Assembly (NCBI RefSeq): GCF_000968685.2
Contig: NZ_LAKD02000024.1
Coordinates: forward strand, 1 to 64,000
Source: Streptomyces antioxidans
GTDB lineage: Bacteria; Actinomycetota; Actinomycetes; Streptomycetales; Streptomycetaceae
DNA length: 64,000 nt
Direction of reading: 5' to 3'
The notes under the pieces were generated by a model. That model had not been told where the DNA came from, ran no database searches, and saw nothing but the letters and a program-made list of their open reading frames with translations. Of the stretch, positions 15,281 to 23,813 are shown piece after piece (within the stretch, counting starts at the first letter, position 1; every line of letters starts with the position of its first letter). Both the position numbers and the translations under genes were made by a program.

Positions 15281-17482
15281 GTGCAGAAGCCCCGATGGAA
15301 GACCGTGGGGGGAACCCTGCTCCGGGTGGCGGCGGTGTGGGCGGTGTCCACGCTCACGATGCTGGCGCTCGCCGGGATCCTCCCCGACTTCCGCTTGACG
15401 TCAGGCGACGGTGACTCCGCGACGCAGATCGCCATCACGGCGGCCAGCGGCGCGGGCGCCTTCGGGGTGCTCAGCGCGCTGGTGTGGCCGCTGCTCGTAC
15501 GGGCGCTGCTGCTGATGCCCGCGCTGGTGCTGGGGCTCCTGGTGTTCGTGCTCAACGGCTCGATGCTGCTGATCGCCCTCAGCGTGAACCCGGACGGGCG
15601 CGGCGCCGCCGAGCCGGAGACCGCCGTCGTGGTGGCGGCCGTGATGTCCGCCGCGTCATCGGCCACGAGCACCTTCCTGACCGTACGGGACGACGGCGCC
15701 TACCGGCGTCGGCTGGCGCGGCTGGCCGTGCGGCGCAGACGGCGGCTCGGTGAGGACGGGGGGAGCGACGAACCCCCGGGGACGATGTTCCTGCAGCTCG
15801 ACGGGGTGGGGCACGCGGTGCTCAGGGAGGCGCTGCGGGAGCGTGAGAACCGGCCACCGGTGATGCCCACCGTCGCGGGCTGGCTCCGGAGCACCCACCA
15901 GGTCACGCCCTGGCGCACCGACTGGTCCAGCCAGACCGGCGCCAGCCAACTCGGCATCCTGCACGGCTCCAACGAGGATGTGCCCGCCTTCCGCTGGTAC
16001 GAGAAGAAGACCGGGGAGGTGATGGTGAGCAACCGGCCGAGCAGCGCGGCGCTGCTCCAGCGCCGCGCCGCCGCCCGGGCGAGACACGACGGACTCCTCA
16101 CCGTGGACGGGGCCAGCCGGGGCAACCTCTTCACCGGCGGCGCGGAGCAGCTGGCCCTGGTCCTCTCGGTCGCGGCCCGGCGCGGCAAGCACAACCGCTC
16201 CCGCTCCGGCTACTTCGCGTACTTCGCCGACCCCGCCAACGCCACCCGCACCGCCGGGTCGTTCCTCGCCGAGGTGGTCCGCGAGATCTTCCAGTCCACC
16301 CGCGCCAAGCTGCGCCGCGAGACGCCCCGGGTGAAGCGGGGCGGGCTGTATCCGTTCATCCGGGCGTTCGCCACCGTCGTGGAGCGGGATGTCGTGGTGA
16401 CGGCGGTGATGGGGGACATCCTGTCCGGCCGTACCGCGATCTACGCCGACCTCGTGGCGTACGACGAGGTGGCCCACCACTCGGGGCCGCGCAGCCGGGA
16501 CGCCCTGCGGGTGCTGGCCCGGCTCGACCGCTCCATCGCGCTGATCGCCAAGGTCGCCGAGCGCGCCCCGCGCGACTACCGCGTCGTGCTGCTGTCCGAC
16601 CACGGGCAGAGCCCGGGCGAGACCTTCGCGGGGGCGTACGGGCTGAGGCTGGAGGACCTGGTGCGGGCCGGCTGCGGTCTGCCCGTGCCGCGGCGGGCCG
16701 GGCGGACCCCGAGCGGGGCGGAGGCGCGCGAGGCGGGGCGGGCGGCGCTGCACCGTCCGGAGAAGCCGGAGGTGGACGGGGACGACCCGATCGTGCTCGC
16801 CTCCGGGAACCTCGGCCTGATCTCCTTCCCCGACGTACCGGGGCGGATGAGCCGCGAGCAGATCGACGCCCGCCACCCCGCACTGCTGCGCACCCTCGCC
16901 GACCACCCGGGCGTGGGCTTCGTGCTCGTACGGTCCGAGGCGCACGGTGCGGTGGTGCTGGGCGCGGACGGCGCCGAGCACCGGCTGGACACCGGGGAGG
17001 TCGTGGGGGCGAACCCGCTCACGGTCTTCGGGCCCGGCGCCGAGGACGCCGTACGGCGCACCGCGCACTTCCGGAACACCCCCGACGTCATGGTCAACTC
17101 CGCCTACGACCCCGCTACCGGCACGGTGCACGCCTTCGAGGAGCAGATCGGCTCGCACGGCGGGCTCGGCGGGGAGCAGGGGCACCCCTTCCTGCTGTGG
17201 CCGGCCGGGCTGACCCCGCCGGTGGCGGCGGGGGAGGAACTGGTCGGGGCCGAACGGGTGCACCACGTGCTGCGGCGCTGGCTGGAGGAGGCGGACGGGC
17301 CCCAGGTGCCGGAGGAGGAGGAGGAGGCGACCGCCGCCCCGGCGGAGGCCGAGGCGCCCGCCGGCCCACGGCCGGCCAAGGCGCCCGACGCGGCGCGCAC
17401 CGGGCGGGATTCCCGGTGGGACGGCGCCCCCGCCGCGCCCATTACCGTGGTCAGCCGGGCCGTTCCGGACAAGACCCCGTGA
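15281..17482 (+). CDS. Membrane-anchored phosphodiesterase with N-terminal holin-like region
   Basis: About 733 residues. The first ~130 residues hold about four hydrophobic segments resembling the phage_holin_4_2 family (LRVAAVWAVSTLTMLALAGILPDFRL). From ~165 on there is an alkaline-phosphatase-superfamily phosphodiesterase/nucleotide-pyrophosphatase domain: FLQLDGVGHAVL, MPTVAGWL, DWSSQTGASQLGILHG (nucleophile Thr/Ser region), LVAYDEVAHHSGP and VLLSDHGQSPGE (metal ligands), GSHGGLGGEQGHPFLLW. A glutamate-rich linker and tail close it. The start is GTG with GAGGG upstream. It is probably a membrane protein with a large soluble hydrolase domain. The substrate is unknown. Confidence 0.85.
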   Translation: MQKPRWKTVGGTLLRVAAVWAVSTLTMLALAGILPDFRLTSGDGDSATQIAITAASGAGAFGVLSALVWPLLVRALLLMPALVLGLLVFVLNGSMLLIALSVNPDGRGAAEPETAVVVAAVMSAASSATSTFLTVRDDGAYRRRLARLAVRRRRRLGEDGGSDEPPGTMFLQLDGVGHAVLREALRERENRPPVMPTVAGWLRSTHQVTPWRTDWSSQTGASQLGILHGSNEDVPAFRWYEKKTGEVMVSNRPSSAALLQRRAAARARHDGLLTVDGASRGNLFTGGAEQLALVLSVAARRGKHNRSRSGYFAYFADPANATRTAGSFLAEVVREIFQSTRAKLRRETPRVKRGGLYPFIRAFATVVERDVVVTAVMGDILSGRTAIYADLVAYDEVAHHSGPRSRDALRVLARLDRSIALIAKVAERAPRDYRVVLLSDHGQSPGETFAGAYGLRLEDLVRAGCGLPVPRRAGRTPSGAEAREAGRAALHRPEKPEVDGDDPIVLASGNLGLISFPDVPGRMSREQIDARHPALLRTLADHPGVGFVLVRSEAHGAVVLGADGAEHRLDTGEVVGANPLTVFGPGAEDAVRRTAHFRNTPDVMVNSAYDPATGTVHAFEEQIGSHGGLGGEQGHPFLLWPAGLTPPVAAGEELVGAERVHHVLRRWLEEADGPQVPEEEEEATAAPAEAEAPAGPRPAKAPDAARTGRDSRWDGAPAAPITVVSRAVPDKTP

Positions 17483-17614
17483 CGTTGGCCCAGCACCGGG
17501 CCGGCCGATAGCCGATATCGGGAAGCCCGTAATGCGGTGCGGCGAATCCAAATCCGGATACGAATGCCGCGGCGATCGTCGGGTACGCGCAACAGGCCTG
17601 TCCACTGAAAAGAG

Positions 17615-19084
17615 TTGCTTGTGCCTGTCCCAACCGATGTCGAAGCCTCCGCGTCCGCGCCCTCACGGCACCGCCTGCTCTGGCGTGCCGTCCAGCGACG
17701 CAAGAACCCTCCACTGCGTCGGAGCGACATCACGGTCACCGAGGAGAAGACCGTCCGGAAAGCGGTGAAGGCGGCCGCGCTGGGAAACGCCATGGAATGG
17801 TTTGACTTCGGGATCTACAGCTATCTCGCGGTCACCATCGGTAAAGTGTTCTTTCCATCCGGAAATGACACGGCCCAGGTTCTCTCCTCCCTCGCGACTT
17901 TCGCGGTGGCCTTTCTGGTCCGTCCCGTGGGAGGTTTGTTCTTCGGGCCGCTCGGCGACCGGATCGGCCGTAAGAAGGTGCTGTCCTTCACCATGATCAT
18001 GATGGCGTCCAGCACGCTCGCCATCGGACTGATCCCCAGCTATGCCGCCATCGGCTTCTGGTCGCCCGCGCTGCTCATCCTGTTCCGTATGCTCCAGGGT
18101 TTCTCCACCGGCGGGGAATACGGCGGCGCCTCGACCTTCATCGCCGAGTACGCGCCCGACAAGCGCCGCGGCTACTACGGCAGCTTTCTGGAGTTCGGCA
18201 CGCTGATCGGCTACACCTCGGCGGCGGGACTGGTGACCATCCTGACCGTGACGCTCGCCGACTCCTCGATGGATTCCTGGGGCTGGCGCATTCCGTTCCT
18301 GGTCGCCGCGCCGATCGGGCTGGTCGGTCTGTATCTGCGGCTGAAACTGGATGACACCCCCGCGTTCCAGAAGCTGGAGGACGAGGGTTCCACCAACGCG
18401 TCCGAGCGCGAAAGCCTGCCGTTCTGGCAGGTGTTCCGCACCCAGTGGCGTGCGATGGCGCTGTGCATCGCACTGGTCGCCGCGTACAACATCACCGACT
18501 ACATGCTGCTGTCCTACATGCCGACGTATCTGTCGGACACCCTCCACTACAGCAGCACCAGCGCCCTGGTCTCGATCATCATCGTGATGGTGGTGCTGAT
18601 GGCGGCCATCACCTTCGTCGGCCGGTTCTCCGACCGCATCGGCCGCAAGCCCGTGCTGATGGCCGGTTCGGTCGGCTTCCTGGTCCTCGCGGTGCCCTGC
18701 TTCCTGCTCATCAAGCAGGGCGGGATCGTCCCGGTCTTCGCCGGGCTGCTGCTCCTGGGGCTGTGTCTGCTGCCCTATGTGAGTGTGATGTCCGCGTCGC
18801 TCCCCGCGCTCTTCCCGACGAATGTGCGCTACGGCTCGCTCTCCATCGCCCTCAACATCTCCGTCTCGCTCTTCGGCGGCACCACGCCGCTGGTGACCGA
18901 GGGACTGATCAGCAGCACCGGGGACGATCTGATGCCCGCCTACTACACGATGCTCGCGGCGGTCGTCGGCATCATCGCCGCCGCCGTGATGAAGGAGACG
19001 GCCCGCAAGCCGCTGGAGGGCTCGCCGCCCGCCGTGGCCACCAAGGAGGAGGCCATCGCGCTCGTGGAGTCCCAGCGGTCCTGA
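17615..19084 (+). CDS. MFS transporter, metabolite:H+ symporter (ProP-like)
   Basis: Up to 489 residues and 12 transmembrane segments. Family signatures are ALGNAMEWFDFGIYSYLA, FGPLGDRIGRKKVL, FRMLQGFSTGGEYGGASTFIAEYAP and GRFSDRIGRKPVL, which mark the metabolite:proton symporter branch that includes ProP (proline/betaine). Import of an osmoprotectant or small carboxylate is likely. The start is TTG at 17615 or GTG at 17621; both have only a weak GAAAAGAG. The 5-prime region is visibly less GC-rich than its neighbours. It stands alone, with a short inverted repeat after the stop. Confidence 0.9.
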   Translation: MLVPVPTDVEASASAPSRHRLLWRAVQRRKNPPLRRSDITVTEEKTVRKAVKAAALGNAMEWFDFGIYSYLAVTIGKVFFPSGNDTAQVLSSLATFAVAFLVRPVGGLFFGPLGDRIGRKKVLSFTMIMMASSTLAIGLIPSYAAIGFWSPALLILFRMLQGFSTGGEYGGASTFIAEYAPDKRRGYYGSFLEFGTLIGYTSAAGLVTILTVTLADSSMDSWGWRIPFLVAAPIGLVGLYLRLKLDDTPAFQKLEDEGSTNASERESLPFWQVFRTQWRAMALCIALVAAYNITDYMLLSYMPTYLSDTLHYSSTSALVSIIIVMVVLMAAITFVGRFSDRIGRKPVLMAGSVGFLVLAVPCFLLIKQGGIVPVFAGLLLLGLCLLPYVSVMSASLPALFPTNVRYGSLSIALNISVSLFGGTTPLVTEGLISSTGDDLMPAYYTMLAAVVGIIAAAVMKETARKPLEGSPPAVATKEEAIALVESQRS

Positions 19085-19098
19085 GTCACCCCGCCTCC

Positions 19099-19115
19099 AT
19101 TACCCCGGCGGTAAT
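19099..19115. promoter_or_regulatory. Inverted repeat between MFS and SnoaL-like genes
   Basis: ATTACC-CCGGC-GGTAAT is a perfect inverted repeat (6-bp arms, 5-base spacer) 15 nt after the MFS stop and about 105 nt before the SnoaL-like gene. It could be an operator for the downstream gene or a weak terminator; sequence alone does not decide. Confidence 0.35.
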
Positions 19116-19221
19116 CGACCCCCGCGCAGGGCGGCGGCAGGGTTGAGGCATCGGGTTCCGGGCCGGCGTCCTCCAGTCCGGGGCCCGTTCCCACCAGGGG
19201 ATTTCATGGAGGAGTGACCAG

Positions 19222-19593
19222 ATGACGCAGTACGACACCGCCGTCGCCCGCTACTTCGAGGCGTGGAACGCCACCGGCCCCGAAGCCCTCGCCAAGGCGG
19301 TGGCCGCCGCCTGGACCGAGGAGGGCGGCTACACCGACCCGCTGGCGGAGGCGCGCGGCCATGAGCAGCTGGCCGCCGTCATCGCCGGGGCCCAGAAGCA
19401 GTTCCCCGGCCATGAGTTCCGGCTCACCGGCGCCGTGGACGGCCACCACGACACGGCCCGCTTCAGCTGGGAACTGGTCTCGACGGCCGACGGCTCCGCC
19501 CCGGTCGCCGGGACCGATGCGATCACCCTGGCCGGGGACGGCCGGATCCGCTCCGTCCTCGCCTTCCTGGACCGGGTCCCCGCAAGCGGCTGA
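19222..19593 (+). CDS. SnoaL-like / NTF2-fold protein
   Basis: 123 residues. The sequence YDTAVARYFEAWNATGPEALAKAVAAAWTEEGGYTDPLAEARGHEQL is the usual pattern of an NTF2-fold small protein (SnoaL-like polyketide-cyclase/isomerase superfamily), ending with DAITLAGDGRIRSVLAFLDR. GGAGG precedes the ATG. The role is undefined: such proteins include isomerases, dehydratases and binding proteins. It converges with the XRE regulator; the pair is often adjacent in a small-molecule-response layout, but the link is inferred. Confidence 0.8.
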   Translation: MTQYDTAVARYFEAWNATGPEALAKAVAAAWTEEGGYTDPLAEARGHEQLAAVIAGAQKQFPGHEFRLTGAVDGHHDTARFSWELVSTADGSAPVAGTDAITLAGDGRIRSVLAFLDRVPASG

Positions 19594-19628
19594 AGCCGCG
19601 CCCTGACGAGCGGCTGAAACCGCGCCCC
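19585..19628. terminator. Tandem GCGGCT hairpin repeat between convergent genes
   Basis: The unit AGCGGCTGAARCCGCGCCC occurs twice (from 19585 and from 19609). Each copy can fold as GCGGCT/AGCCGC or GCGGCT/ACCGC, and the first includes the SnoaL-like gene stop codon. The position between convergent genes fits a bidirectional terminator. Confidence 0.45.
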
Positions 19629-20431
19629 TAGGGCTGGCTCAGCCGGCCCAGTGCGGCGGCGGTCTCCGGGTCGGCCGGGAGGAAGGTCTCGATGGCCAGC
19701 TCGGAGACCGTGACGTCCATGGGGGTGTTGAAGGTCGCGATCGTCGAGATGAACGACAGCACCCGCCCGCCGTGCTCGATCATCATCGGCAGCGCGAAGG
19801 GCGGGGTGTCACCGGCGGTCGCCGTCTCCCGGTCGCCGCTCTCGGGCAGCGGATAGGCCGCCACCTCGTCGTACAGCGCACGCAGCGGCGAGGAGCGCAT
19901 CAGCGCCAGCTGCCGGTCCATCTGGTCCAGCAGATGGCCACGCCACTCGCGGAGGTTGCGGATGCGCGGGGCCAGCCCCTCGGGGTGGAGGGTGAGGCGC
20001 ATCGCGTTCAGCGGGGGCCGCAGCAGATGCTCCGCCACCCCCTCCAGAAGCGCGGCGATGCCCCGGTTGGCCGCCAGCACCCCATAGGTGCCGTCCACCA
20101 CGAGCGCCGGATACGGCTCATAGCCGGTCAGCAGCCGCTCCAGGGAGTCGCGCAGGGCGCTCATCGACGGATCGTCCACCGACCGCTCCGGATAGTGCGG
20201 GGCGTAACCGGCGGCGATCAGCAGGGCGTTGCGCTCGCGCACGGGGACGTCGAGGTGATCGGCGAGCCGGAGCACCATCTCCTGGCTGGGCCGCGACCGG
20301 CCGGTCTCGATGAAGCTGATGTGGCGGGCCGAGGAGTCGGCGCGCAGCGCGAGCTCCAGCTGGCTGATCCGGCGGCGGTCCCGCCACTCGCGCAGCAGTG
20401 TGCCCACCCGGGGCGGCGCGGCAGTCGTCAT
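19628..20431 (-). CDS. XRE-family regulator with MmyB-like ligand-binding domain
   Basis: 267 residues. The N-terminal helix-turn-helix (VGTLLREWRDRRRISQLELALRADSSARHISFIETGRSRPSQEMVLRLADHLDVP) is followed by a PAS-like MmyB ligand-binding half (LLTGYEPYPALVVDGTYGVLAANRGIAALL ... RIRNLREWRGHLLDQM). This architecture is abundant in Streptomyces. Members of the family that have been studied regulate an adjacent dehydrogenase or small-protein gene; here the SnoaL-like gene and the divergent pterin dehydratase are the adjacent candidates. The ATG at 20431 is followed directly by the HTH, so the start is secure. Confidence 0.9.
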   Translation of the reverse strand: MTTAAPPRVGTLLREWRDRRRISQLELALRADSSARHISFIETGRSRPSQEMVLRLADHLDVPVRERNALLIAAGYAPHYPERSVDDPSMSALRDSLERLLTGYEPYPALVVDGTYGVLAANRGIAALLEGVAEHLLRPPLNAMRLTLHPEGLAPRIRNLREWRGHLLDQMDRQLALMRSSPLRALYDEVAAYPLPESGDRETATAGDTPPFALPMMIEHGGRVLSFISTIATFNTPMDVTVSELAIETFLPADPETAAALGRLSQP

Positions 20432-20512
20432 GACCCGAAGGTAGCCGACGCCGGGCGGGGCCCGTGGCAGGGTGGAAGGGCCACCGGTTCACCCGCGACG
20501 AAGGGATGTGTC

Positions 20513-20824
20513 ATGGCCGTCGAGCCGCTTACCGACCAGGAGATCCAGGGGCGTCTTGAGCAGCTTCCCGGCTGGTCGTTCGCGGACGACCGGCTCTTGC
20601 GTACGTATGTGTTCAAGGGCCATCCGCAGGCGGCCGGGCTGGTGGCGGAGATCGCCACCATCCAGGAGGAGCTTGACCACCACTCCGATCTCACCCTCGG
20701 CTACAACAAGGTGGCCGTCACGGTGAACACCCACAGTGTCGGCGGCAAGGTGACCGCGCTGGACTTCGAGCTCGCCGGGCGGATCGAGGAGATCGCCCCG
20801 CAGCACGGCGCCCGCGCCGACTGA
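20513..20824 (+). CDS. 4a-hydroxytetrahydrobiopterin dehydratase (PCD/PhhB family)
   Basis: 103 residues from the ATG at 20513, with GAAGGGA upstream. LDHHSDLTLGYNKVAVTVNTHSVGGKVTALDFELAGRI matches the PCD signature (HH-x-aromatic ... YN-x-V-x-V-x-L-x-TH ... GG-x-T-x-x-D). The enzyme dehydrates 4a-carbinolamine pterin after aromatic amino acid hydroxylation. No phenylalanine hydroxylase is nearby, so in this organism it may serve pterin or molybdopterin metabolism or act alone. It converges with the photolyase gene 20 nt downstream. Confidence 0.9.
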   Translation: MAVEPLTDQEIQGRLEQLPGWSFADDRLLRTYVFKGHPQAAGLVAEIATIQEELDHHSDLTLGYNKVAVTVNTHSVGGKVTALDFELAGRIEEIAPQHGARAD

Positions 20825-20843
20825 CCGGCCCGGCGGCGCCCGG

Positions 20844-22211
20844 TCACCCCCGGGCGTGCCGGAAGCGGGCCAGACCCTCCTGGAGGTCCACGATCGGGTC
20901 CGGGTAGTCCAGCCGGTCCCGCTCGGCCTTCGGCAGCCGCCAGGGCGTGTGGACGCCGGAGCCGGTCACCCCGGCAAGCTCCGGCACCCAGCGCCGCACA
21001 TACGCGCCGTCCGGGTCGAACCGCCGGGCCTGCGCCAGCGGATTGAGGACCCGGTTCGGGCGGGTGTCGGTGCCGGTGCCCGCCGCCCACTGCCAGTTCA
21101 GCTGGTTGTTGGCCACGTCCCCGTCCACCAGCAGCTCCAGGAAGTGCCGGGCGCCGGTCCGCCAGTCCTGGTAGAGCGTCTTGGTGAGGAAGCTCGCCAC
21201 CAGCAGCCGCGCCCGGTTGTGCATCCAGCCCTCGTGGCGCAGCTGCCGCATCCCGGCGTCCACCAGCGGATAGCCGGTGCGCCCCGCCTTCCAGGCCGCG
21301 ACCTCGGCCGCCTCCCCGCGCCACCGATCGCCCCGCGTACGGTAGTCGGTGTACGCGGCGTCCGGCCGGGCGGCCAGCACCTGGTGGTGGAAGTCCCGCC
21401 AGGCCAGCTGCCGTACGAACGCGTCGGCGCCCGCGCCGCCCGCCTCCCGCGCCCGGTGCACCAGCTCCACCGGGGACAGACAGCCGAAGTGCAGATACGG
21501 GGAGAGCCGGGAGGTGGCGTCGCCCGCCAGGTCGTCCTGCCGGTCGGCGTAACTCCGCAAGCCCGACCGCCACCAGGAGCGCATCCGGCGGCGGCCCGCC
21601 GTCTCGCCGCCCTCGGGCAGCCCGGGGGAGGCGCTGCCCGGGGCGAGTGTGGTGACCGCCGCCACCGGCTCCGAGCGGAGCCCGGACGGCACGCTCACCG
21701 TGCGCGGCGGGCTGAGCGGCCTGCGCTGCCCGGCCCGCTGCCAGGCGCGGAAGTACGGGGTGAAGACCGCGAAGTGGTCCTTGCCCGCCGGGGTCACCTC
21801 GCCCGGCTCCACCGCCGTCACCACCGCGCCGTGCACCCGCAGCCGCCGTCCGTCGGCCTCCAGCGCCTCGCGCAGCCGCCGTTCGCGACGGGCGGCGTAG
21901 CCGCTCACCCCGCCCGCGATGTGCACCTCGTCCGCGTCCGCCTGCCGCACCGCCCGCAGGATCTCCGCCACCACCTCCCCCCGGCGTACCACCAGCCGCC
22001 CGCCCCGCTCGCGCAGCCCCGCGTCGAGATCGGCCAGGGCGTCGGCCAGGAACGCCACCCGGTTGGGGACCGCGAACCCCGTCCGGGCCAGGCCGCGGTC
22101 CACGACGAACAGCGGCACGACCCGCTCGGCGGAGCGGAGCGCGCCGCGCAGTACGGGGTTGTCGGACAGCCGCAGATCGGAGGTGAAGACGGAGAGGGAC
22201 GTGCTGCTCAT
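20844..22211 (-). CDS. phr: Deoxyribodipyrimidine photolyase
   Basis: 455 residues of the cryptochrome/photolyase family (class I CPD type). The N-terminal antenna domain begins VFTSDLRLSDNPVL, and the C-terminal FAD domain carries TSRLSPYLHFGCLSP, the block QLAWRDFHHQVLAARP, GYPLVDAGMRQLRHEGWMHNRARLLVASFLTK, and WQWAAGTGTD with PNRVLNPLAQARRFDP, which line the flavin and lesion site. It repairs UV-induced cyclobutane dimers using blue light. The ATG at 22211 follows GGGAGAGGG. It lies 60 nt downstream of, and on the same strand as, a SigK-like sigma/anti-sigma pair and may be co-transcribed. Confidence 0.95.
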   Translation of the reverse strand: MSSTSLSVFTSDLRLSDNPVLRGALRSAERVVPLFVVDRGLARTGFAVPNRVAFLADALADLDAGLRERGGRLVVRRGEVVAEILRAVRQADADEVHIAGGVSGYAARRERRLREALEADGRRLRVHGAVVTAVEPGEVTPAGKDHFAVFTPYFRAWQRAGQRRPLSPPRTVSVPSGLRSEPVAAVTTLAPGSASPGLPEGGETAGRRRMRSWWRSGLRSYADRQDDLAGDATSRLSPYLHFGCLSPVELVHRAREAGGAGADAFVRQLAWRDFHHQVLAARPDAAYTDYRTRGDRWRGEAAEVAAWKAGRTGYPLVDAGMRQLRHEGWMHNRARLLVASFLTKTLYQDWRTGARHFLELLVDGDVANNQLNWQWAAGTGTDTRPNRVLNPLAQARRFDPDGAYVRRWVPELAGVTGSGVHTPWRLPKAERDRLDYPDPIVDLQEGLARFRHARG

Positions 22212-22271
22212 CCCTCTCCCTTACCCCACCCGGCACCGCGGATCGGCCACTCCCCGCCCCCTTTCACCCGG

Positions 22272-23048
22272 TCACGCCGAGGGGAACGCCAACAGGACCA
22301 GCGGATCGCCCGTCGGGGCCCTCGACCCTCCGGCGGGCTCGACCGTCACCCCCATGGCCGACGCCTTCCCGACCGCGCCGCTCATGACCGCCGCCGTGCT
22401 CCGGCCCGAGGAGTCCAGCAGACCGGCCGGGCGCATCGTGCCGCCGTCGCTGAACCACAGCTGGTAGATCCGCCCGGCGGGCGGTTCGGGCAGCCCCGAG
22501 GCGAGGAACACCGCCTTGTCCAGCCCGCGCGAGACCACCACCGTGCCGGTCGAGCCGCCGGTCATCCGCCCGCTGCGGCTGTGCGCGTCGGGCGCGGCCA
22601 GCACCTGGGTCAGCTCCTCCGCCCGGGCCGCCCGCTGCTCGGAGCGGCGGGCGGTGTCACGGGCGTCGGACGCCTGCCGGTACTGCCACACCGCGGCCCC
22701 GCCGCATACGGCGGCAGCGGCCACACAGGCCGCCAGCGCGACGTTCACGGCCCGCCGCCCGGTGCGCCGCCGGGGGCCCGCGTGGGACTCCCGGGTCTCC
22801 CGCGCCGCCAGCCGGGGCGGCTCCTGGCGGACCGTGGCGATCCGCCGCAGCACATCGTCCTTCATCGTCGGTGGCGGTGCCAGGGACGAGGCCACCGCCA
22901 GCCTGGCGGCGGTCTCCCGCAGCTCCCGTACCTCCTGACGGCAGGCGTCACAGACCGCCAGATGCCGCTCGAACTCGCCCAACTCCCGCCCCGACAGGGC
23001 GTGCACCGCGTACGCCCCGGTCAAGGTGTGCAGATCCGCCCTGGTCAT
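22272..23048 (-). CDS. rskA: RskA-type anti-sigma factor
   Basis: 258 residues. The N-terminal anti-sigma zinc-finger-like domain (LHTLTGAYAVHALSGRELGEFERHLAVCDACRQEVRELRETAARLA) carries H-x3-C-x2-C. One transmembrane helix (~105-125, VNVALAACVAAAAVCGGAAVW) leads into an extracytoplasmic RskA domain (KAVFLASGLPEPPAGRIYQLWFSDGG ... GDPLVLLAFPSA). It would hold the adjacent sigma factor at the membrane until proteolysis or redox change frees it. The ATG overlaps the sigma-factor stop (ATGA), so the two are made together. Confidence 0.92.
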   Translation of the reverse strand: MTRADLHTLTGAYAVHALSGRELGEFERHLAVCDACRQEVRELRETAARLAVASSLAPPPTMKDDVLRRIATVRQEPPRLAARETRESHAGPRRRTGRRAVNVALAACVAAAAVCGGAAVWQYRQASDARDTARRSEQRAARAEELTQVLAAPDAHSRSGRMTGGSTGTVVVSRGLDKAVFLASGLPEPPAGRIYQLWFSDGGTMRPAGLLDSSGRSTAAVMSGAVGKASAMGVTVEPAGGSRAPTGDPLVLLAFPSA

Positions 23049-23629
23049 GCGCCGACCCCCAGACAGTCCCTGAGCCGGATGAGCCCGTCCCTGAGTCTGG
23101 TCTTCACGGTCCCGAGCGGCAGCGACAGCAGCTCCGCCACCTCACGGTAGGAGCGGCCCCGGTAGTAGGCGAGCGTCACCGACTGCCGCTGCAGCTCGGT
23201 CAGCGTCCGCATGCACCGGCGCACCTGCTCGCGCTCGAGCCTGGCCTCCACCTGCTCGGTCACCTCGTCGAACGCCGGGGTGCGCGACAGCAGCGCGGCG
23301 CGCTCCTCGCGGTCGGAGGCGGCCTGCGCCGAGCGCACCCGGTCCACGGCGCGCCGGTGTGCCACCGTCATGATCCAGGCCATGGCGCTGCCCCGGCCCG
23401 GGTCGAACCGCGCCGCGGACCGCCACACCTCGACCAGGACCTCCTGGGTGACCTCCTCGGCCTGGGCCGGGTCGCGCAGCAGACTGCGGGTCAGCCCCAG
23501 GACCGGCCCGCTGACGGCGTCGTAGAGGGTTCCGAACGCGTTCTGGTCCCCGCGGGCCACCAGCTGGAGCAGCTCTTCGAGGTCCGGTCCGCGCGCGGCG
23601 GGTCCGCCGATGTACACGGGTTCTCTCAC
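23045..23629 (-). CDS. sigK: ECF sigma factor, SigK-like
   Basis: About 194 residues from GTG at 23629 (GGAAGGACG just upstream); an upstream in-frame start at 23710 would give 221. Region 2 (DQNAFGTLYDAVSGPVLGLTRSLLRDPAQAEEVTQEVLVEVWR, then FDPGRGSAMAWIMTVAHRRAVDRVR) and region 4 (LTELQRQSVTLAYYRGRSYREVAELLSLPLGTVKTRLRDGLIRLRD) are complete, giving an ECF factor of the SigK type that pairs with RskA. It directs RNA polymerase to a stress regulon and usually its own promoter. The next downstream gene is the photolyase, so light or oxidative damage is a reasonable guess for the signal. Confidence 0.92.
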   Translation of the reverse strand: MREPVYIGGPAARGPDLEELLQLVARGDQNAFGTLYDAVSGPVLGLTRSLLRDPAQAEEVTQEVLVEVWRSAARFDPGRGSAMAWIMTVAHRRAVDRVRSAQAASDREERAALLSRTPAFDEVTEQVEARLEREQVRRCMRTLTELQRQSVTLAYYRGRSYREVAELLSLPLGTVKTRLRDGLIRLRDCLGVGA

Positions 23630-23769
23630 GGGCCGTCCTTCCGGGAACGATGCGGCGCACACGGAGGTGTCGTACCCCATTCGTCGCCCGGACGGGTGCG
23701 GATTGGTCAAGGTGCTCCGAACACGTCAAGGAGTGCCGTTGAACGTCGAGCCGTGCCGGACACGCGTGA

Positions 23770-23800
23770 GGCCGCCGTGGTCCGTACGGCCGCGGCGGCC
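23770..23800 (-). terminator. Candidate terminator after the protease gene
   Basis: GGCCGCCG and CGGCGGCC form an 8-bp perfect stem around a 15-base loop, starting 14 nt beyond the protease stop codon. No U-tract follows. Confidence 0.45.
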
Positions 23801-23813
23801 CCGGCGCCGGGCC

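Noticed and set aside
15281..15680. A prophage remnant suggested by the holin-like segment
   Set aside because: No integrase, structural or lysis genes are nearby, and the segment is fused in frame to a cellular-type phosphodiesterase.
20856..23150. A 764-residue plus-strand open frame opposite photolyase and anti-sigma genes
   Set aside because: Antisense shadow: low-complexity, no start signal, and the opposite strand encodes well-recognised families.
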